Assembly: GCA_031292255.1 (NCBI GenBank)
Contig: JARLHN010000021.1
Span: 17,840-81,839, forward strand
Length of the DNA: 64,000 bases
Direction: 5' to 3'
From: Oryzomonas sp.
GTDB lineage: Bacteria > Desulfobacterota > Desulfuromonadia > Geobacterales > Pseudopelobacteraceae
The notes under the pieces are model-generated. The model saw only the letters and a list, made by a program, of their open reading frames with translations. It did no database searches and was not told where the DNA came from. The position numbers and the translations under genes are program-made. How positions within the stretch are numbered: the stretch's first letter is position 1; each line of letters starts with the position of its first letter. Positions 45,286 to 54,431 of the stretch are shown here, piece by piece.

Positions 45286-46611
45286 GTGCAGAAACAACGG
45301 CCCAAACTGCTGTACGCCGATGAAAAGGGAAACATCTACGACCACCCGGATCTGTGCATGGCCGGTATGAACGGAACCGTGCCGGTGCTGCCCGATGATG
45401 TGGAACTCATCCCGCTGCCCGAGGACAGCCGGCTGTTCACCATGCCCGCCATGCCGCCCATTGCCTGGGACGCCCGGAAGAAGGGCTTTGTCACACTGGA
45501 CAGCATCAGGGAGGGGAAGAGAATGCGGCGTATCCAGGCGGTATCGGCCTTCATGGCGCCCGGCTACGTGCGCACCCTGCTGCCGGCCTGCGACTATTCC
45601 CGCAAGACGGCCCACCTGCCGCTCTGGTCCTACACAGCCGTAGGGTGGGACGAGGAGCGGGACTGTTTCGTGGTGGCCGCGTCCAGGGTCGATAACAACA
45701 GCAACTGGAACCCGGTCAATTACGACGACCGCACCCTTGACCCGCTGGTGCGCAAGCTGCTGGAGGAGATGCCGGGCAACCGCCTGCTGGAGCAGTTGGC
45801 CCGGTGCGCCGTGGACTACCACTGCTTTGCCGCAAAAAACCTCTTCTACCGCCGCTGGGAGGCGCCCTTGCCCACCTCGCCGGCCTGCAACTCGGCCTGC
45901 CTGGGGTGCATCAGCCTGCAACCATCGGAATGCTGTCCGGCCAACCACGAGCGGATCGGTTTCGTACCAACCCCGGAGGAGATCTGCCAGATCGCCCTCC
46001 CCCACCTGGAACAGGCCGAGCAGGCCATCGTCTCCTACGGTCAGGGATGCGAGGGGGACCCGATCCTCCAGGCGGACACCATAGCGGAGGCAACGGTCCG
46101 CCTGAAAAAGGCCACAAGCCGCGGCACGATCAACTTCAACTCCAACGGTTCCCTGCCGGACCGGGTGCAACTTTTGTGCGACGCGGGCATGGATTCCTTC
46201 CGCTTTTCCCTGAACTCGGTACGCGAAGAGCCGTACAACCGCTACTACCGTCCCAAGGGGTACGTCTTTGGCGACGTGCTCCGCTCCGTGGGGATCGCCA
46301 AGCGGGCCGGCCGCTTCACCATGATCAACTACCTGGTGTCGCCCGGCGTCACTGACGCCCCGGAGGAGGTGGAGGCGTTGGTGCGTTTCGTGGGCGAGAC
46401 GGGTATCGACATGATCCAGATGCGCAACCTCTCCATAGATCCTGATTATTACAATCGCGAGATGGGGGTATGCGGCAGGGGGATCGGCATGTACCGCCTG
46501 TTGGAGCGCTTGAAGCGGGAGTTTCCCAGGTTGCAGTTCGGGTACTACAACCGGACAAAGGAGAATTTCTTTCCAGAGGGCTTTGAAAAGGGGTGGCCGA
46601 TTGAGGGCTGA
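45286..46611 (+). CDS. Radical SAM protein of unknown function
   Basis: The 441-aa protein has a radical SAM core at about residues 195-400, with the cluster motif CNSACLGC (CX3CX2C). A SAM-binding region around YGQGCEGDP and a late FRFSLNSVREEPYNRYY segment follow. About 190 N-terminal residues precede the core and match nothing I know. It starts at a GTG with a GAGGAG ribosome-binding site. It diverges from nhaA and stands alone, so the reaction cannot be guessed. Confidence 0.82.
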   Translation: MQKQRPKLLYADEKGNIYDHPDLCMAGMNGTVPVLPDDVELIPLPEDSRLFTMPAMPPIAWDARKKGFVTLDSIREGKRMRRIQAVSAFMAPGYVRTLLPACDYSRKTAHLPLWSYTAVGWDEERDCFVVAASRVDNNSNWNPVNYDDRTLDPLVRKLLEEMPGNRLLEQLARCAVDYHCFAAKNLFYRRWEAPLPTSPACNSACLGCISLQPSECCPANHERIGFVPTPEEICQIALPHLEQAEQAIVSYGQGCEGDPILQADTIAEATVRLKKATSRGTINFNSNGSLPDRVQLLCDAGMDSFRFSLNSVREEPYNRYYRPKGYVFGDVLRSVGIAKRAGRFTMINYLVSPGVTDAPEEVEALVRFVGETGIDMIQMRNLSIDPDYYNREMGVCGRGIGMYRLLERLKREFPRLQFGYYNRTKENFFPEGFEKGWPIEG

Positions 46612-46632
46612 ATAAGCCGAGAAACAACATTC

Positions 46633-46765
46633 GCCACAGAGCCACAGGGACACGGTGATAAACATTTCAAACAGTTGGACAGTATTTTGTTCTAAGTTCT
46701 CTTCACCCTTCCGGATTTGAGCATAGTTGAAAAAACTCTGTGATTTTCTCTGTGTCTCTGTGGCA
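46633..46765. repeat. Dispersed terminal-inverted repeat (GCCACAGAG...CTCTGTGGC copy)
   Basis: GCCACAGAGCCACAGGGAC at the left end and TGTGTCTCTGTGGC at the right end are near-complementary around an AT-rich core of about 100 bases. Related copies lie at 55911, 59926 and 61089. Confidence 0.7.
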
Positions 46766-46818
46766 GGTGTGCCGTGATCAGGATTATAGGTTGGGCTGAA
46801 ATGGTAAGGTGGCAAAAG

Positions 46819-46851
46819 AACCGCCCCCCGTTTACGGGTAGGGCGGTTTTT
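46819..46851. terminator. Bidirectional terminator between the radical SAM and phoU genes
   Basis: AACCGCCC and GGGCGGTT (46819-46826 and 46841-46848) form the stem. T-runs follow on both strands, serving the convergent genes. Confidence 0.8.
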
Positions 46852-46854
46852 GTA

Positions 46855-47526
46855 TCAGGCGATGGTGTGGCGGATGTCCTTGCCCTTGACCATGAAGATC
46901 ACCATTTCGGCGATATTGGTGGCGTGGTCGGCGATGCGTTCCAGGGATTTGGCCACATAGTTGAGCTTCATTGAACGGGAGATGGCATTGGGGTCCTCCA
47001 GCATGAAGGTCAGAAGCTCCCGCTGGATCTGATCGTTGATCTCGTCCACGAAGCTGTCGTCCTTGCATACCTTGATGGCCAGATCGGCGTCGCTGCGCAC
47101 AAAGGCGTCCAGGGCCTCCTTGACCATGATCTCGGTCCAGTGGGCCATGCGTGGGATGTCGATATACGGCTTGAGCGGCGGTTCTTTGTTCAGTTCACTG
47201 GAACGCTTGGCGATATTGGCGCACTTGTCTCCGATCCGCTCCAGGTCGGTGACGATCTTGAGGGCCAGCGTGATGAAACGCAGGTCGCGGGCGATCGGCT
47301 GGCGCAACGCCAAAAGCTCCAGGCATTTCTCATCGATGGTGATCTCCAGATGGTTCACCTCGTGGTCCATGGCGACGATCCGTTCGGCAAGGGGGGTATC
47401 CCGATCCACGAGCGCCTTGACCGACCCGGAGATCATCATTTCCACCTTACCCCCCATGGCAAGGAGCATGGTGCGCAGTCCATCCAGCTCTGCGTCGAAT
47501 ATTGCACTAAAGTGTTCACGTTCCAT
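46855..47526 (-). CDS. phoU: Phosphate signalling/transport regulator PhoU
   Basis: The 223-aa protein consists of two three-helix PhoU repeats, each with the metal-binding E/D-rich helix; the conserved DLERIGDKCANIA and LERIADHATNIAE mark repeats one and two. PhoU signals phosphate sufficiency from the Pst transporter to PhoR. It is the last gene of the pst group, 93 bp after pstB, and is followed by a terminator. Confidence 0.95.
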   Translation of the reverse strand: MEREHFSAIFDAELDGLRTMLLAMGGKVEMMISGSVKALVDRDTPLAERIVAMDHEVNHLEITIDEKCLELLALRQPIARDLRFITLALKIVTDLERIGDKCANIAKRSSELNKEPPLKPYIDIPRMAHWTEIMVKEALDAFVRSDADLAIKVCKDDSFVDEINDQIQRELLTFMLEDPNAISRSMKLNYVAKSLERIADHATNIAEMVIFMVKGKDIRHTIA

Positions 47527-47619
47527 GTATCTTCATCCTTTCCAACCCGGCAGCCTGTTCAGATTTCCATTGTAATCAGGGGCCGGACATGCCCCCTCCT
47601 CATGCCACAAGGCAACCTG

Positions 47620-48378
47620 CTAGCCGAATCTGCCCGTAATATAGTCTTCGGTCTGCTTTTTTTCGGGATTGGTGAATAACTTCCGCGTCTCACCGATCTC
47701 AACCAGCTCGCCAAGGTAGAAGAAAGCCGTCACATCCGACACCCGCGCCGCCTGCTGCATGTTGTGGGTGACAATTACAATAGTATACTTCGATTTCAAC
47801 TCTTCGATCAACTCCTCGATCTTGAGGGTCGAAATCGGATCGAGCGCCGAGGCCGGTTCGTCCATCAGGATGACTTCCGGTTTGACGGCAATCGTCCTGG
47901 CGATGCAAAGACGCTGCTGCTGCCCCCCCGACAGCTCCACGGCCCCGGTGCGCAGGCGGTCCTTGACCTCGTCCCACAGGGCAACCCGCTTCAGGCTCGA
48001 TTCGACGATCTCGTCGGCCTCTCCCTTTTTCAGGACACCGTTCAGCTTGTAGCCTGCAATCACGTTGTCGTAAATGGACATGGCCGGAAAGGGGTTGGGT
48101 TTCTGGAAGACCATGCCGACCCGGCGACGGATCGTGACCGGGTCCACGCCGCGGCCGTAGATGTCGGTTTCGTCCAGCATGATGGTGCCGGTTACCCGCG
48201 CGGAAGGCGTCAGGTCGTGCATCCGGTTGATGCTGCGCAAAACGGTGGATTTGCCGCACCCCGATGGACCGATGATGGCGGTCACGCTGTTTTCGGCTAC
48301 ATCCATGATGGTGTTTTTGACGGCGTGGTTGTCACCGAAGTGGATATTAAGATCGCGTATGGATAATTTGCAATTCAT
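47620..48378 (-). CDS. pstB: Phosphate ABC transporter ATP-binding protein
   Basis: The 252-aa ATPase has Walker [10 protein letters not shown], the PstB-specific VFQKPNPFP, signature LSGGQQQR and Walker [14 protein letters not shown]. It drives phosphate import with PstS, PstC and PstA. The ATG at 48378 has a GAGGGAC ribosome-binding site; the frame extends 37 codons further within pstA. It is 11 bp after pstA. Confidence 0.96.
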   Translation of the reverse strand: MNCKLSIRDLNIHFGDNHAVKNTIMDVAENSVTAIIGPSGCGKSTVLRSINRMHDLTPSARVTGTIMLDETDIYGRGVDPVTIRRRVGMVFQKPNPFPAMSIYDNVIAGYKLNGVLKKGEADEIVESSLKRVALWDEVKDRLRTGAVELSGGQQQRLCIARTIAVKPEVILMDEPASALDPISTLKIEELIEELKSKYTIVIVTHNMQQAARVSDVTAFFYLGELVEIGETRKLFTNPEKKQTEDYITGRFG

Positions 48379-48389
48379 GAAAGTCCCTC

Positions 48390-49232
48390 TCAGGAGTGTT
48401 TGGTTCTGCCAAGCCAGCGGGCGACCAGGCTCAGGCCGAACATCATTACCACCAGCACGAGGGCGCCGGCCCAGGCCAGGCGGTGCCAATCCTCGTATGG
48501 AGAAATGGCAAAGTTGAAGATCTGCAACGGCAGGGCGGCCATGGGTTCGGTAAGCTTTCTGCTCCAGAACTGGTTGCCGAGCGCCGTAAAGAGCAGTGGT
48601 GCCGTTTCTCCGGCCACACGGGCTATAGCCAGCAGGACGCCGGTGATGACGCCGGTCATGGCGCTCCTCAGGGTTACCTTGATGCTGGTGCGCCAGAGCG
48701 GCACCCCCAGGGCCAGCGACGCCTCGCGCAACGTTGCGGGCACCATCTTGAGCTGTTCCTCGGTGGTGCGCAGCACGATAGGCACCATGATCAGCGACAG
48801 CGCGAAAGAGCCTGCCAGGGCCGAGAACCCCTTCAGCGGCACGACCACCAAGCTATAGGCCACCATCCCGGTAATGATCGAAGGGATGCCGGACAGGACG
48901 TCGGCGCAGAAGCGGATTGCGGTGGCAAGCCGGCCGGTGCCGTATTCCGTCAGGTAGATGGCGCCGAAGATGCCGACCGGGAGCCCCACAAGCGAGGCCA
49001 TGCCGATCATGACGGCGGAGCCGGCGATGCCGTTGGCCATGCCTCCACCCGCCTCACCCGGCGGCTGCGGGATGTTGGTGAAAAACCCGATGTTAATGGA
49101 GCTGATGCCCATCTTGACGATGTGGTAGAAGATAATGACCAACGGCAGCAGCACAAGGAACGTTGCCGCTCCCATCAATACGGTGGCCGTCAGGTTGGAT
49201 GCCCGCCGGACGGTGATCGAGCGCAGGTTCAT
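48390..49232 (-). CDS. pstA: Phosphate ABC transporter permease
   Basis: The 280-aa permease has six predicted helices. The EAA-type cytoplasmic loop reads [21 protein letters not shown]. The ATG at 49232 overlaps the pstC stop as ATGA; a much longer open frame upstream lies within pstC and is not coding. It forms the membrane channel with PstC. Confidence 0.94.
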   Translation of the reverse strand: MNLRSITVRRASNLTATVLMGAATFLVLLPLVIIFYHIVKMGISSINIGFFTNIPQPPGEAGGGMANGIAGSAVMIGMASLVGLPVGIFGAIYLTEYGTGRLATAIRFCADVLSGIPSIITGMVAYSLVVVPLKGFSALAGSFALSLIMVPIVLRTTEEQLKMVPATLREASLALGVPLWRTSIKVTLRSAMTGVITGVLLAIARVAGETAPLLFTALGNQFWSRKLTEPMAALPLQIFNFAISPYEDWHRLAWAGALVLVVMMFGLSLVARWLGRTKHS

Positions 49233-50164
49233 GCCACGCCTCCCTTCCATTTGCGGGTGACGCTCCAGAGGAGCATGCGGGCCATGAAGTTGATGAACAG
49301 CGTAACGACCAAAAGGATCAGGCCGATCTCCATCAATGCCGAGGCATGCAGCTTGGTAGTGGTTTCGGCGAACTCGTTGGCGATGACGCTGGGCATGGTG
49401 TAACCCGGCGAGAGCAGCGAGAGTGACATCTGGGGCGTGTTGCCGATCACCATGGTGACCGCCATGGTCTCGCCGATGGCCCGGCCGAGACCGAGGATCA
49501 CCGCTCCCAGGATGCCGGAACGGCCGTAGGGAAGCACGGCGATGCGGATCATCTCCCAGCGGGTCGCTCCCAGGGCAACGGCGGCCTCCTTCTGACTGGA
49601 CGGCACCGCCATGAGCACTTCCTTGGTGATCGATGTTATGATCGGAACGATCATGATCATCAGGATAAAGACGGCAGCCAGCATGCTGACGCCATAGGGC
49701 GCTCCCCGGAAAAAGGGGAGGAAACCGAAGTACTTGATCAGAAAGGGCTCCACGGTGCTTTGCAGCCAGGGAGTCATAACCAGAATCCCCCACAGGCCGT
49801 AGATAACGCTCGGGATTGCGGCCAGGAGTTCGACAAGGGAGGCTGTCACGGCGCCCACCTTGTGGGGGGCCAGTTCGGTAATGAAGAGTGCGGTGCCGAC
49901 ACTGAGCGGGGTGGCCAGCAGGATGGCCAGGATTGACGAGACCACTGATCCATACAGATAGGGTAAGGCTGCGAAGCTACCCTGCACCGCGTCCCAGTCG
50001 CTTCCTGTTACGAATCCCCACCCGAATTTGCGCAACGACGGCAGGCTTTCCGACACCATCTCAGCCGTCATGCCCAGCAGGATGATAAGGATGGTGAGCG
50101 CGAAGAGGAGGGTGATGGCGCGAAATATGCGGTCACCGTATTTCTTCGTGGTCGTGGTATTCAC
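49229..50164 (-). CDS. pstC: Phosphate ABC transporter permease
   Basis: The 311-aa permease has six predicted helices, with the EAA loop SSQKEAAVALGATRWEMIRIAVL. I start at the GTG at 50164 because GGAGG lies five bases upstream; a TTG at 50176 in the same frame is less likely. A Pho-box-like site lies 60 bp upstream (50224-50241), so the pstCAB-phoU group may have its own promoter apart from pstS. Confidence 0.92.
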   Translation of the reverse strand: MNTTTTKKYGDRIFRAITLLFALTILIILLGMTAEMVSESLPSLRKFGWGFVTGSDWDAVQGSFAALPYLYGSVVSSILAILLATPLSVGTALFITELAPHKVGAVTASLVELLAAIPSVIYGLWGILVMTPWLQSTVEPFLIKYFGFLPFFRGAPYGVSMLAAVFILMIMIVPIITSITKEVLMAVPSSQKEAAVALGATRWEMIRIAVLPYGRSGILGAVILGLGRAIGETMAVTMVIGNTPQMSLSLLSPGYTMPSVIANEFAETTTKLHASALMEIGLILLVVTLFINFMARMLLWSVTRKWKGGVA

Positions 50165-50223
50165 ATGGTCCTCCAATACTACGCTCTCTCAATCTCATGA
50201 ATATTTGAAAATAACAACAGGGC

Positions 50224-50241
50224 ATTACATCCCTGTTACAT
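50224..50241 (-). promoter_or_regulatory. phoB box: Pho-box-like site upstream of pstC
   Basis: On the minus strand, ATGTAAC-AGGG-ATGTAAT is two 7-base direct repeats spaced by four bases, the PhoB box layout. Confidence 0.7.
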
Positions 50242-50413
50242 AAACGAATCAATCCGGAAACTTTTTCACATCCGTGACAATAAGTATACAACGTCCGAAA
50301 TGATTGAAAACCGACTGGATGCACGGAGAAGCATCCGGGTCAATCCCGCCATTTCCAACAAACAGCGGCAAAAAAGGTCTGTCCATATCAGCGATGTTTC
50401 TGACAAGGCGCCG

Positions 50414-50449
50414 AAAAAAAGCGCGGCCCGTAGCGTAGCGGGGCCGCGC
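50414..50449 (-). terminator. Intrinsic terminator between pstS and pstC
   Basis: GCGCGGCCC and GGGCCGCGC (50421-50429 and 50441-50449) form the stem, followed on the minus strand by seven T residues. It should reduce read-through from pstS, whose product is needed in excess. Confidence 0.88.
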
Positions 50450-50471
50450 GGTGAATTGTGGTAGAGAGTCG

Positions 50472-51500
50472 TTATCTGATGGTATCGATAGTTTTATCCA
50501 CCATCGCTGCAACGTTTGGCGGGAGGGGAGCATAAAGCAGCGGGCCGGCCATTTTCTGCCCCTTGTGCAGTTCCCATTTGAGGAACTCCACCAGTTTCCT
50601 GCCTTTGGCGGCATCTTTCTGATGTTGATACACCAGCAGATAGGTGAATCCGGCGATCGGGTAGGAATCCTTACCCGGTTGGTTCACAAGGCCGATGCGG
50701 TAGTCGGCGGGTATATGTTTGGCTGCGCCGGCTGCGGCTGCGGTCGTCGAGGCGATCGTCGGTTCGATGAAGTGGCCGGCCTGATTTTGTATCAAGGCAA
50801 CCGGGAGTTTGTTCTCGAAGGCATAAGCAAGTTCCACGTAGCCTACGGAGTATTTGGTGTTCTTGATCTGGCCGGCGACGCCCTCATTACCTTTACCGCC
50901 CACACCGGCAGGCCACCTGACGGAGGTGTCGGAGCCGACCTGTTTTTTCCATACCGGGCTGACGCTGCTCAGGTAGGAGGTGAAGATGGCGCTCGTGCCG
51001 CTGCCGTCGGAACGATGCACGACAATGATCGGCTCGTTGGGAAGTCTCACGCCGGGGTTGTCGCCGGCAATACGCCTGTCGTTCCACATGGTGATCTTGC
51101 CGAGGAAGATGTCGGTCACGTCGGCGGCCTTGAGCTTGAGCCCCTTAGGGATACCTGGAAGGTTGTAGGTTATGACCACTGCGCCCATCACGGTCGGGAT
51201 GTGAAGCAGTTTTCCGGGTGCGGCGGCGAGTTCGGCATCGGTAAGCGGTTTATCACTGGCGCCGAAGTCTACGGTGCCGGCGGTGATCTGCTTGATACCG
51301 CCGCCGCTGCCGATGGATTGGTAGTTGAATTTCACCGAGGTGTCGATCTTGGCGAACTCACTGAACCATTTGGAATAGAGTGGGTAGGGGAACGTGGCGC
51401 CGGCGCCGTTGATCAGTGTTTCCGCGGTGGCCTGACCCGCGACGCAGACCGTTGCCAGCAGGGCGAGCGTCAGAAAACTTTTGCGGATTGTGAAAAACAT
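50472..51500 (-). CDS. pstS: Phosphate-binding periplasmic protein
   Basis: The 342-aa protein has a signal peptide (1-25, ending GQATA) and the conserved start TLINGAGATFPYPLYSKW. The phosphate-binding loops appear in SIGSGGGIKQI, GASDKP and RSDGSGTS. It captures phosphate for PstCAB. The ATG at 51500 has AAGGAGG; the frame extends 15 codons upstream without a signal. A Pho-box-like site lies 58 bp upstream and a terminator follows. Confidence 0.96.
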   Translation of the reverse strand: MFFTIRKSFLTLALLATVCVAGQATAETLINGAGATFPYPLYSKWFSEFAKIDTSVKFNYQSIGSGGGIKQITAGTVDFGASDKPLTDAELAAAPGKLLHIPTVMGAVVITYNLPGIPKGLKLKAADVTDIFLGKITMWNDRRIAGDNPGVRLPNEPIIVVHRSDGSGTSAIFTSYLSSVSPVWKKQVGSDTSVRWPAGVGGKGNEGVAGQIKNTKYSVGYVELAYAFENKLPVALIQNQAGHFIEPTIASTTAAAAGAAKHIPADYRIGLVNQPGKDSYPIAGFTYLLVYQHQKDAAKGRKLVEFLKWELHKGQKMAGPLLYAPLPPNVAAMVDKTIDTIR

Positions 51501-51557
51501 TGTAATCCTCCTTATTTGTAGGTTTGTTGTACAACTCAGGAACAATACAGGTAAATT

Positions 51558-51575
51558 ATTACGGTTATGTTACAA
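51558..51575 (-). promoter_or_regulatory. phoB box: Pho-box-like site upstream of pstS
   Basis: On the minus strand, TTGTAAC-ATAA-CCGTAAT has the 7-4-7 PhoB box layout, 58 bp from the pstS ATG. Confidence 0.7.
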
Positions 51576-51609
51576 AAAGGATAAAAATCAGTGACAGGCA
51601 AGTGCCGGA

Positions 51610-53376
51610 TCAGGCAACAGGAAGCGTGAACGAGAATATGGACCCCTTACCGTATTCATTGTTCGTCACGGAGATTTCACCGCCATGCAACTGGACGATG
51701 TGCTTCGCGATGGCCAGCCCCAGGCCGGTGCCCCCCTGGTCGCGGCTACGGGCTTCATCGACCCGGTAGAAACGCTCGAAGATGCGGGGGATATCCTTGA
51801 AAGGGATGCCGATGCCGGTATCGGCAACGGAAATCCTCAGGAAGCGGGCGTCAGCGTCATTGCGAACCAAGAGCGTCACCAGGCCTTGGGGAGGGGTATA
51901 TTTGATGGCATTGTCCAGCAAGTTTACGATTACCTGCTCCACGCGCCCCTGGTCGGCCATCACCCGCGGCAACCCGGCCGGAATGTCGATCTGCAACCTG
52001 ATGTCCTTCTTGTGGGCGTTGTCCTCCAGCAGCATGTAGGTTTTACGCATGGTGCCGGAGATATCCAGCGGATGGAGGTCAAGCGTCATATCCCTGGATT
52101 CCAGGGTCGAAAGGGTGAGAATATCATTGATAAGGGCCGTCAGCCGTTCAGAATGATTGAGGATGATCTCCACAAAGCGCACGGCCCGGTCGGCATCCGA
52201 CTGAAGCGCCCCGTCCAGCAGCGTCTCGGCGTACCCCTTGATGACCGATACCGGGGTGCGCAATTCGTGGGAGACATTCGCAACGAAATCGCGGCGGATA
52301 TTTTCGACCTGCTTCATATCGCTGATGTTGTGAAACACCGCGACGACCCCGCTTTTCCTGCCGTCGACGGTAAGCGGTGCCCAGTGGGTAAGCAGGGTAA
52401 TCTCACCCGGCTGGATGGTGATCTCGCGGATGAGTTCATCGCCTTCGGCGGCTCCCAGCGCGGTAAAGACCTCCAACAGATCGGGATGGCGCGAAATTTC
52501 GATCAGCTTTTTCCCCTCCACGTCGCCAGTCAGGGAAAAAAGCTTGCGGAACGCCGGGTTGACCAATGAGATCACTCCCTCGGTCGATGTGACCATCACC
52601 CCTTCGCCCATGCCGCGCAGGATCGTGTCCAGCTGCTGTTTTTCTGAGGAGAGCCGCTGCATCTGCTGTTCAATCCGCGCACTCATATCGTTGAGTACCC
52701 GGGCCAACTCGCCCACCTCGTCATTGGCAGACGCCGGTATCCTGACCGACGATTCGCCGCGCCCGATTCGGGCGGCCGCCGTTGCCATCTCCCGGAGGGG
52801 ACGTGACGTCAGACTTGAGAGGAAATAGCTCAAAGCCAGGGCTGCCAGGACGATCAGAAGCGTGGCGAAGCCCACAACGCGGTGCAGGGCCTTGCTGGAA
52901 TTGGTGATGTAGGACAACGGCATGGCCAACCGGACAAACCCTTCGGTCCCGCCATTCCCATAGGTCATGGCCACATAGAGCATTTCGGTTCTCAGTGTCT
53001 CGGAATACCGCATGGAGATTCCGGTTCCCGAGGCGAGCGCAGCCTGAACCTCGGGGCGGTCCAGGTGGTTCTGAAGTTCCCCGAGATTGGCGCCGTTGAC
53101 CTCCGAATCGCCGACCACACGGCCGTCGGGGGCGATCAGCGTCAGCCGTTCCTTGATGGTGGAACCGACCGTCTCCGCCAGCTTCTGGGGAGGCAACTTC
53201 ATGTGGTCGGACATCACCAGCAGGCGGGCCAGCTTGGCATGGCTGAGCAGGTTAGCCCGGCTCTCCTCCACCAGGTTCGTCTCCAGGACATGATCCATGT
53301 ACAGATAAAGACTACCCGCTATCGCAACGATAAAAAGCAGGTACGACAACATCAGTTTCAGACGTATTCCCATCAT
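51610..53376 (-). CDS. phoR: Phosphate regulon sensor histidine kinase
   Basis: The 588-aa kinase has two membrane helices flanking a periplasmic domain of about 130 residues, then HAMP (about 185-240) and PAS (about 250-350). HisKA has H-box VSHELRTPVS, and the HATPase domain shows NLLDNAIKYTPP and GTGLGLAIAKH. It phosphorylates PhoB under phosphate limitation. It overlaps phoB by one base (TAATG). The sizeable periplasmic domain is longer than in E. coli PhoR and is seen in deltaproteobacterial and Gram-positive forms. Confidence 0.92.
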   Translation of the reverse strand: MMGIRLKLMLSYLLFIVAIAGSLYLYMDHVLETNLVEESRANLLSHAKLARLLVMSDHMKLPPQKLAETVGSTIKERLTLIAPDGRVVGDSEVNGANLGELQNHLDRPEVQAALASGTGISMRYSETLRTEMLYVAMTYGNGGTEGFVRLAMPLSYITNSSKALHRVVGFATLLIVLAALALSYFLSSLTSRPLREMATAAARIGRGESSVRIPASANDEVGELARVLNDMSARIEQQMQRLSSEKQQLDTILRGMGEGVMVTSTEGVISLVNPAFRKLFSLTGDVEGKKLIEISRHPDLLEVFTALGAAEGDELIREITIQPGEITLLTHWAPLTVDGRKSGVVAVFHNISDMKQVENIRRDFVANVSHELRTPVSVIKGYAETLLDGALQSDADRAVRFVEIILNHSERLTALINDILTLSTLESRDMTLDLHPLDISGTMRKTYMLLEDNAHKKDIRLQIDIPAGLPRVMADQGRVEQVIVNLLDNAIKYTPPQGLVTLLVRNDADARFLRISVADTGIGIPFKDIPRIFERFYRVDEARSRDQGGTGLGLAIAKHIVQLHGGEISVTNNEYGKGSIFSFTLPVA

Positions 53377-54056
53377 TACTCCTCTATCTTGTAGCCGAAG
53401 CTGCGCACGGTCTTGATCAGATCCCCCGGCTTGCCCAACTTGCCGCGCAACCGAGTGATATGCGTATCAACTGTTCTGGTGTCCCCCACATTATTGTAAC
53501 TCCACACGTTCTGCAGCAGCAACTCCCTGCTCAGCACACGGCCGGGTCGCTCCGCCAGGTACAGCAGCAGCTTGTATTCGGTGCTGGTCAGATCCACCTC
53601 GCTCCCCGCGCTCAACACGCGGTGGCGCTCGGTTTCTATGGAGATATCACCGATGGAGATGAGCCCATCAACCAACGACGACTGGCTGTCGCAACGCCTC
53701 AGGATCGCCCGGATGCGCAGCAGCAACTCCCGCATGGAAAAGGGTTTGACGAGGTAGTCGTCGGCTCCTACCTCAAAACCGACAACCCGGTCGATCTCTT
53801 CCCCCTTGGCGGTCAGCATCAACACCGGGATCTGGCTGGTACGGACATCCTTGCGGAGTTCCTTGCACACATCGGTCCCCATCATACCCGGCAGCATCAG
53901 GTCGAGCACGACCAGGTCCGGCACGTCGCGCCGCACCATCTCAAGGCCTTCGAGACCGTCATACGACCATTGCATCTTGAACCCTTCTTTTTCCAGGTTG
54001 AACACGAGCAACTCGGCCAGGTCTTTTTCATCCTCGATAATCAGGATCTTCTTCAT
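53376..54056 (-). CDS. phoB: Phosphate regulon response regulator
   Basis: The 226-aa OmpR-family regulator has a receiver domain (1-120) with phospho-acceptor Asp in VVLDLMLPGMMG and a C-terminal winged helix ending RTVRSFGYKI-like (TVRSFGYKIEE). The ATG at 54056 has GGGAGGC upstream. Pho-box-like sites occur upstream of its own gene, pstS and pstC, implying autoregulation. Confidence 0.93.
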   Translation of the reverse strand: MKKILIIEDEKDLAELLVFNLEKEGFKMQWSYDGLEGLEMVRRDVPDLVVLDLMLPGMMGTDVCKELRKDVRTSQIPVLMLTAKGEEIDRVVGFEVGADDYLVKPFSMRELLLRIRAILRRCDSQSSLVDGLISIGDISIETERHRVLSAGSEVDLTSTEYKLLLYLAERPGRVLSRELLLQNVWSYNNVGDTRTVDTHITRLRGKLGKPGDLIKTVRSFGYKIEE

Positions 54057-54133
54057 TAGTGCCTCCCTGAGGCAGATGAACATAAAATTCGTTCTTAAAT
54101 TTACCTTTTTTTGCTTTCTTGTAACATAACATT

Positions 54134-54151
54134 ATTGCAATTGTGTTACAA
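54134..54151 (-). promoter_or_regulatory. phoB box: Pho-box-like site upstream of phoB
   Basis: On the minus strand, TTGTAAC-ACAA-TTGCAAT has the 7-4-7 layout, about 78 bp from the phoB ATG. A mirrored TTGTAAC lies at 54119-54125 on the plus strand, giving local symmetry. Confidence 0.62.
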
Positions 54152-54210
54152 AAGCCCAACATGTTTGTGTAGGTCGTGGCTATTTACCCGTCTTTTGCCT
54201 GGAAGCGACG

Positions 54211-54250
54211 TGCCGGTCTCAAGCCGGCCATGAGGTCGGCATATTTTTAC
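54211..54250 (+). terminator. Leader hairpin 1 upstream of the hdr-flx operon
   Basis: TGCCGGTCTCA and TGAGGTCGGCA pair except for two central bases, then TATTTTTAC follows. It could end an upstream transcript or act with hairpin 2 in the hdrC leader. Confidence 0.5.
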
Positions 54251-54377
54251 TCTTCCTAAATACACCATGGCTAATAATATTTTGACTTGCATTTTTTAAA
54301 GCATTTGTGTAAACAATAATACCTATATTAAAGATGTTGCAGGTCCCATAGTTAAGCAAATCCTACGGCTACGGCAT

Positions 54378-54416
54378 CCACCAGTCAATGGCCGACTGGT
54401 GGAATTTTATTTTTAC
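54378..54416 (+). terminator. Leader hairpin 2 (terminator or attenuator) just before hdrC
   Basis: CCACCAGTC and GACTGGTGG (54378-54386, 54394-54402) form a perfect 9-bp stem followed by AATTTTATTTTTAC. It lies only 30 bp before the hdrC start, so it may attenuate the operon. Confidence 0.6.
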
Positions 54417-54431
54417 TAAAAAGGTGCCCGT

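Noticed and set aside
49233-49793. N-terminal extension of the pstA frame
   Set aside because: It lies wholly inside pstC on the same strand in another phase; the ATGA overlap at 49229-49232 marks the true start.
54181-54431. GEMM-type cyclic dinucleotide riboswitch in the hdr leader
   Set aside because: Hairpins are present, but the conserved GEMM landmarks could not be found.
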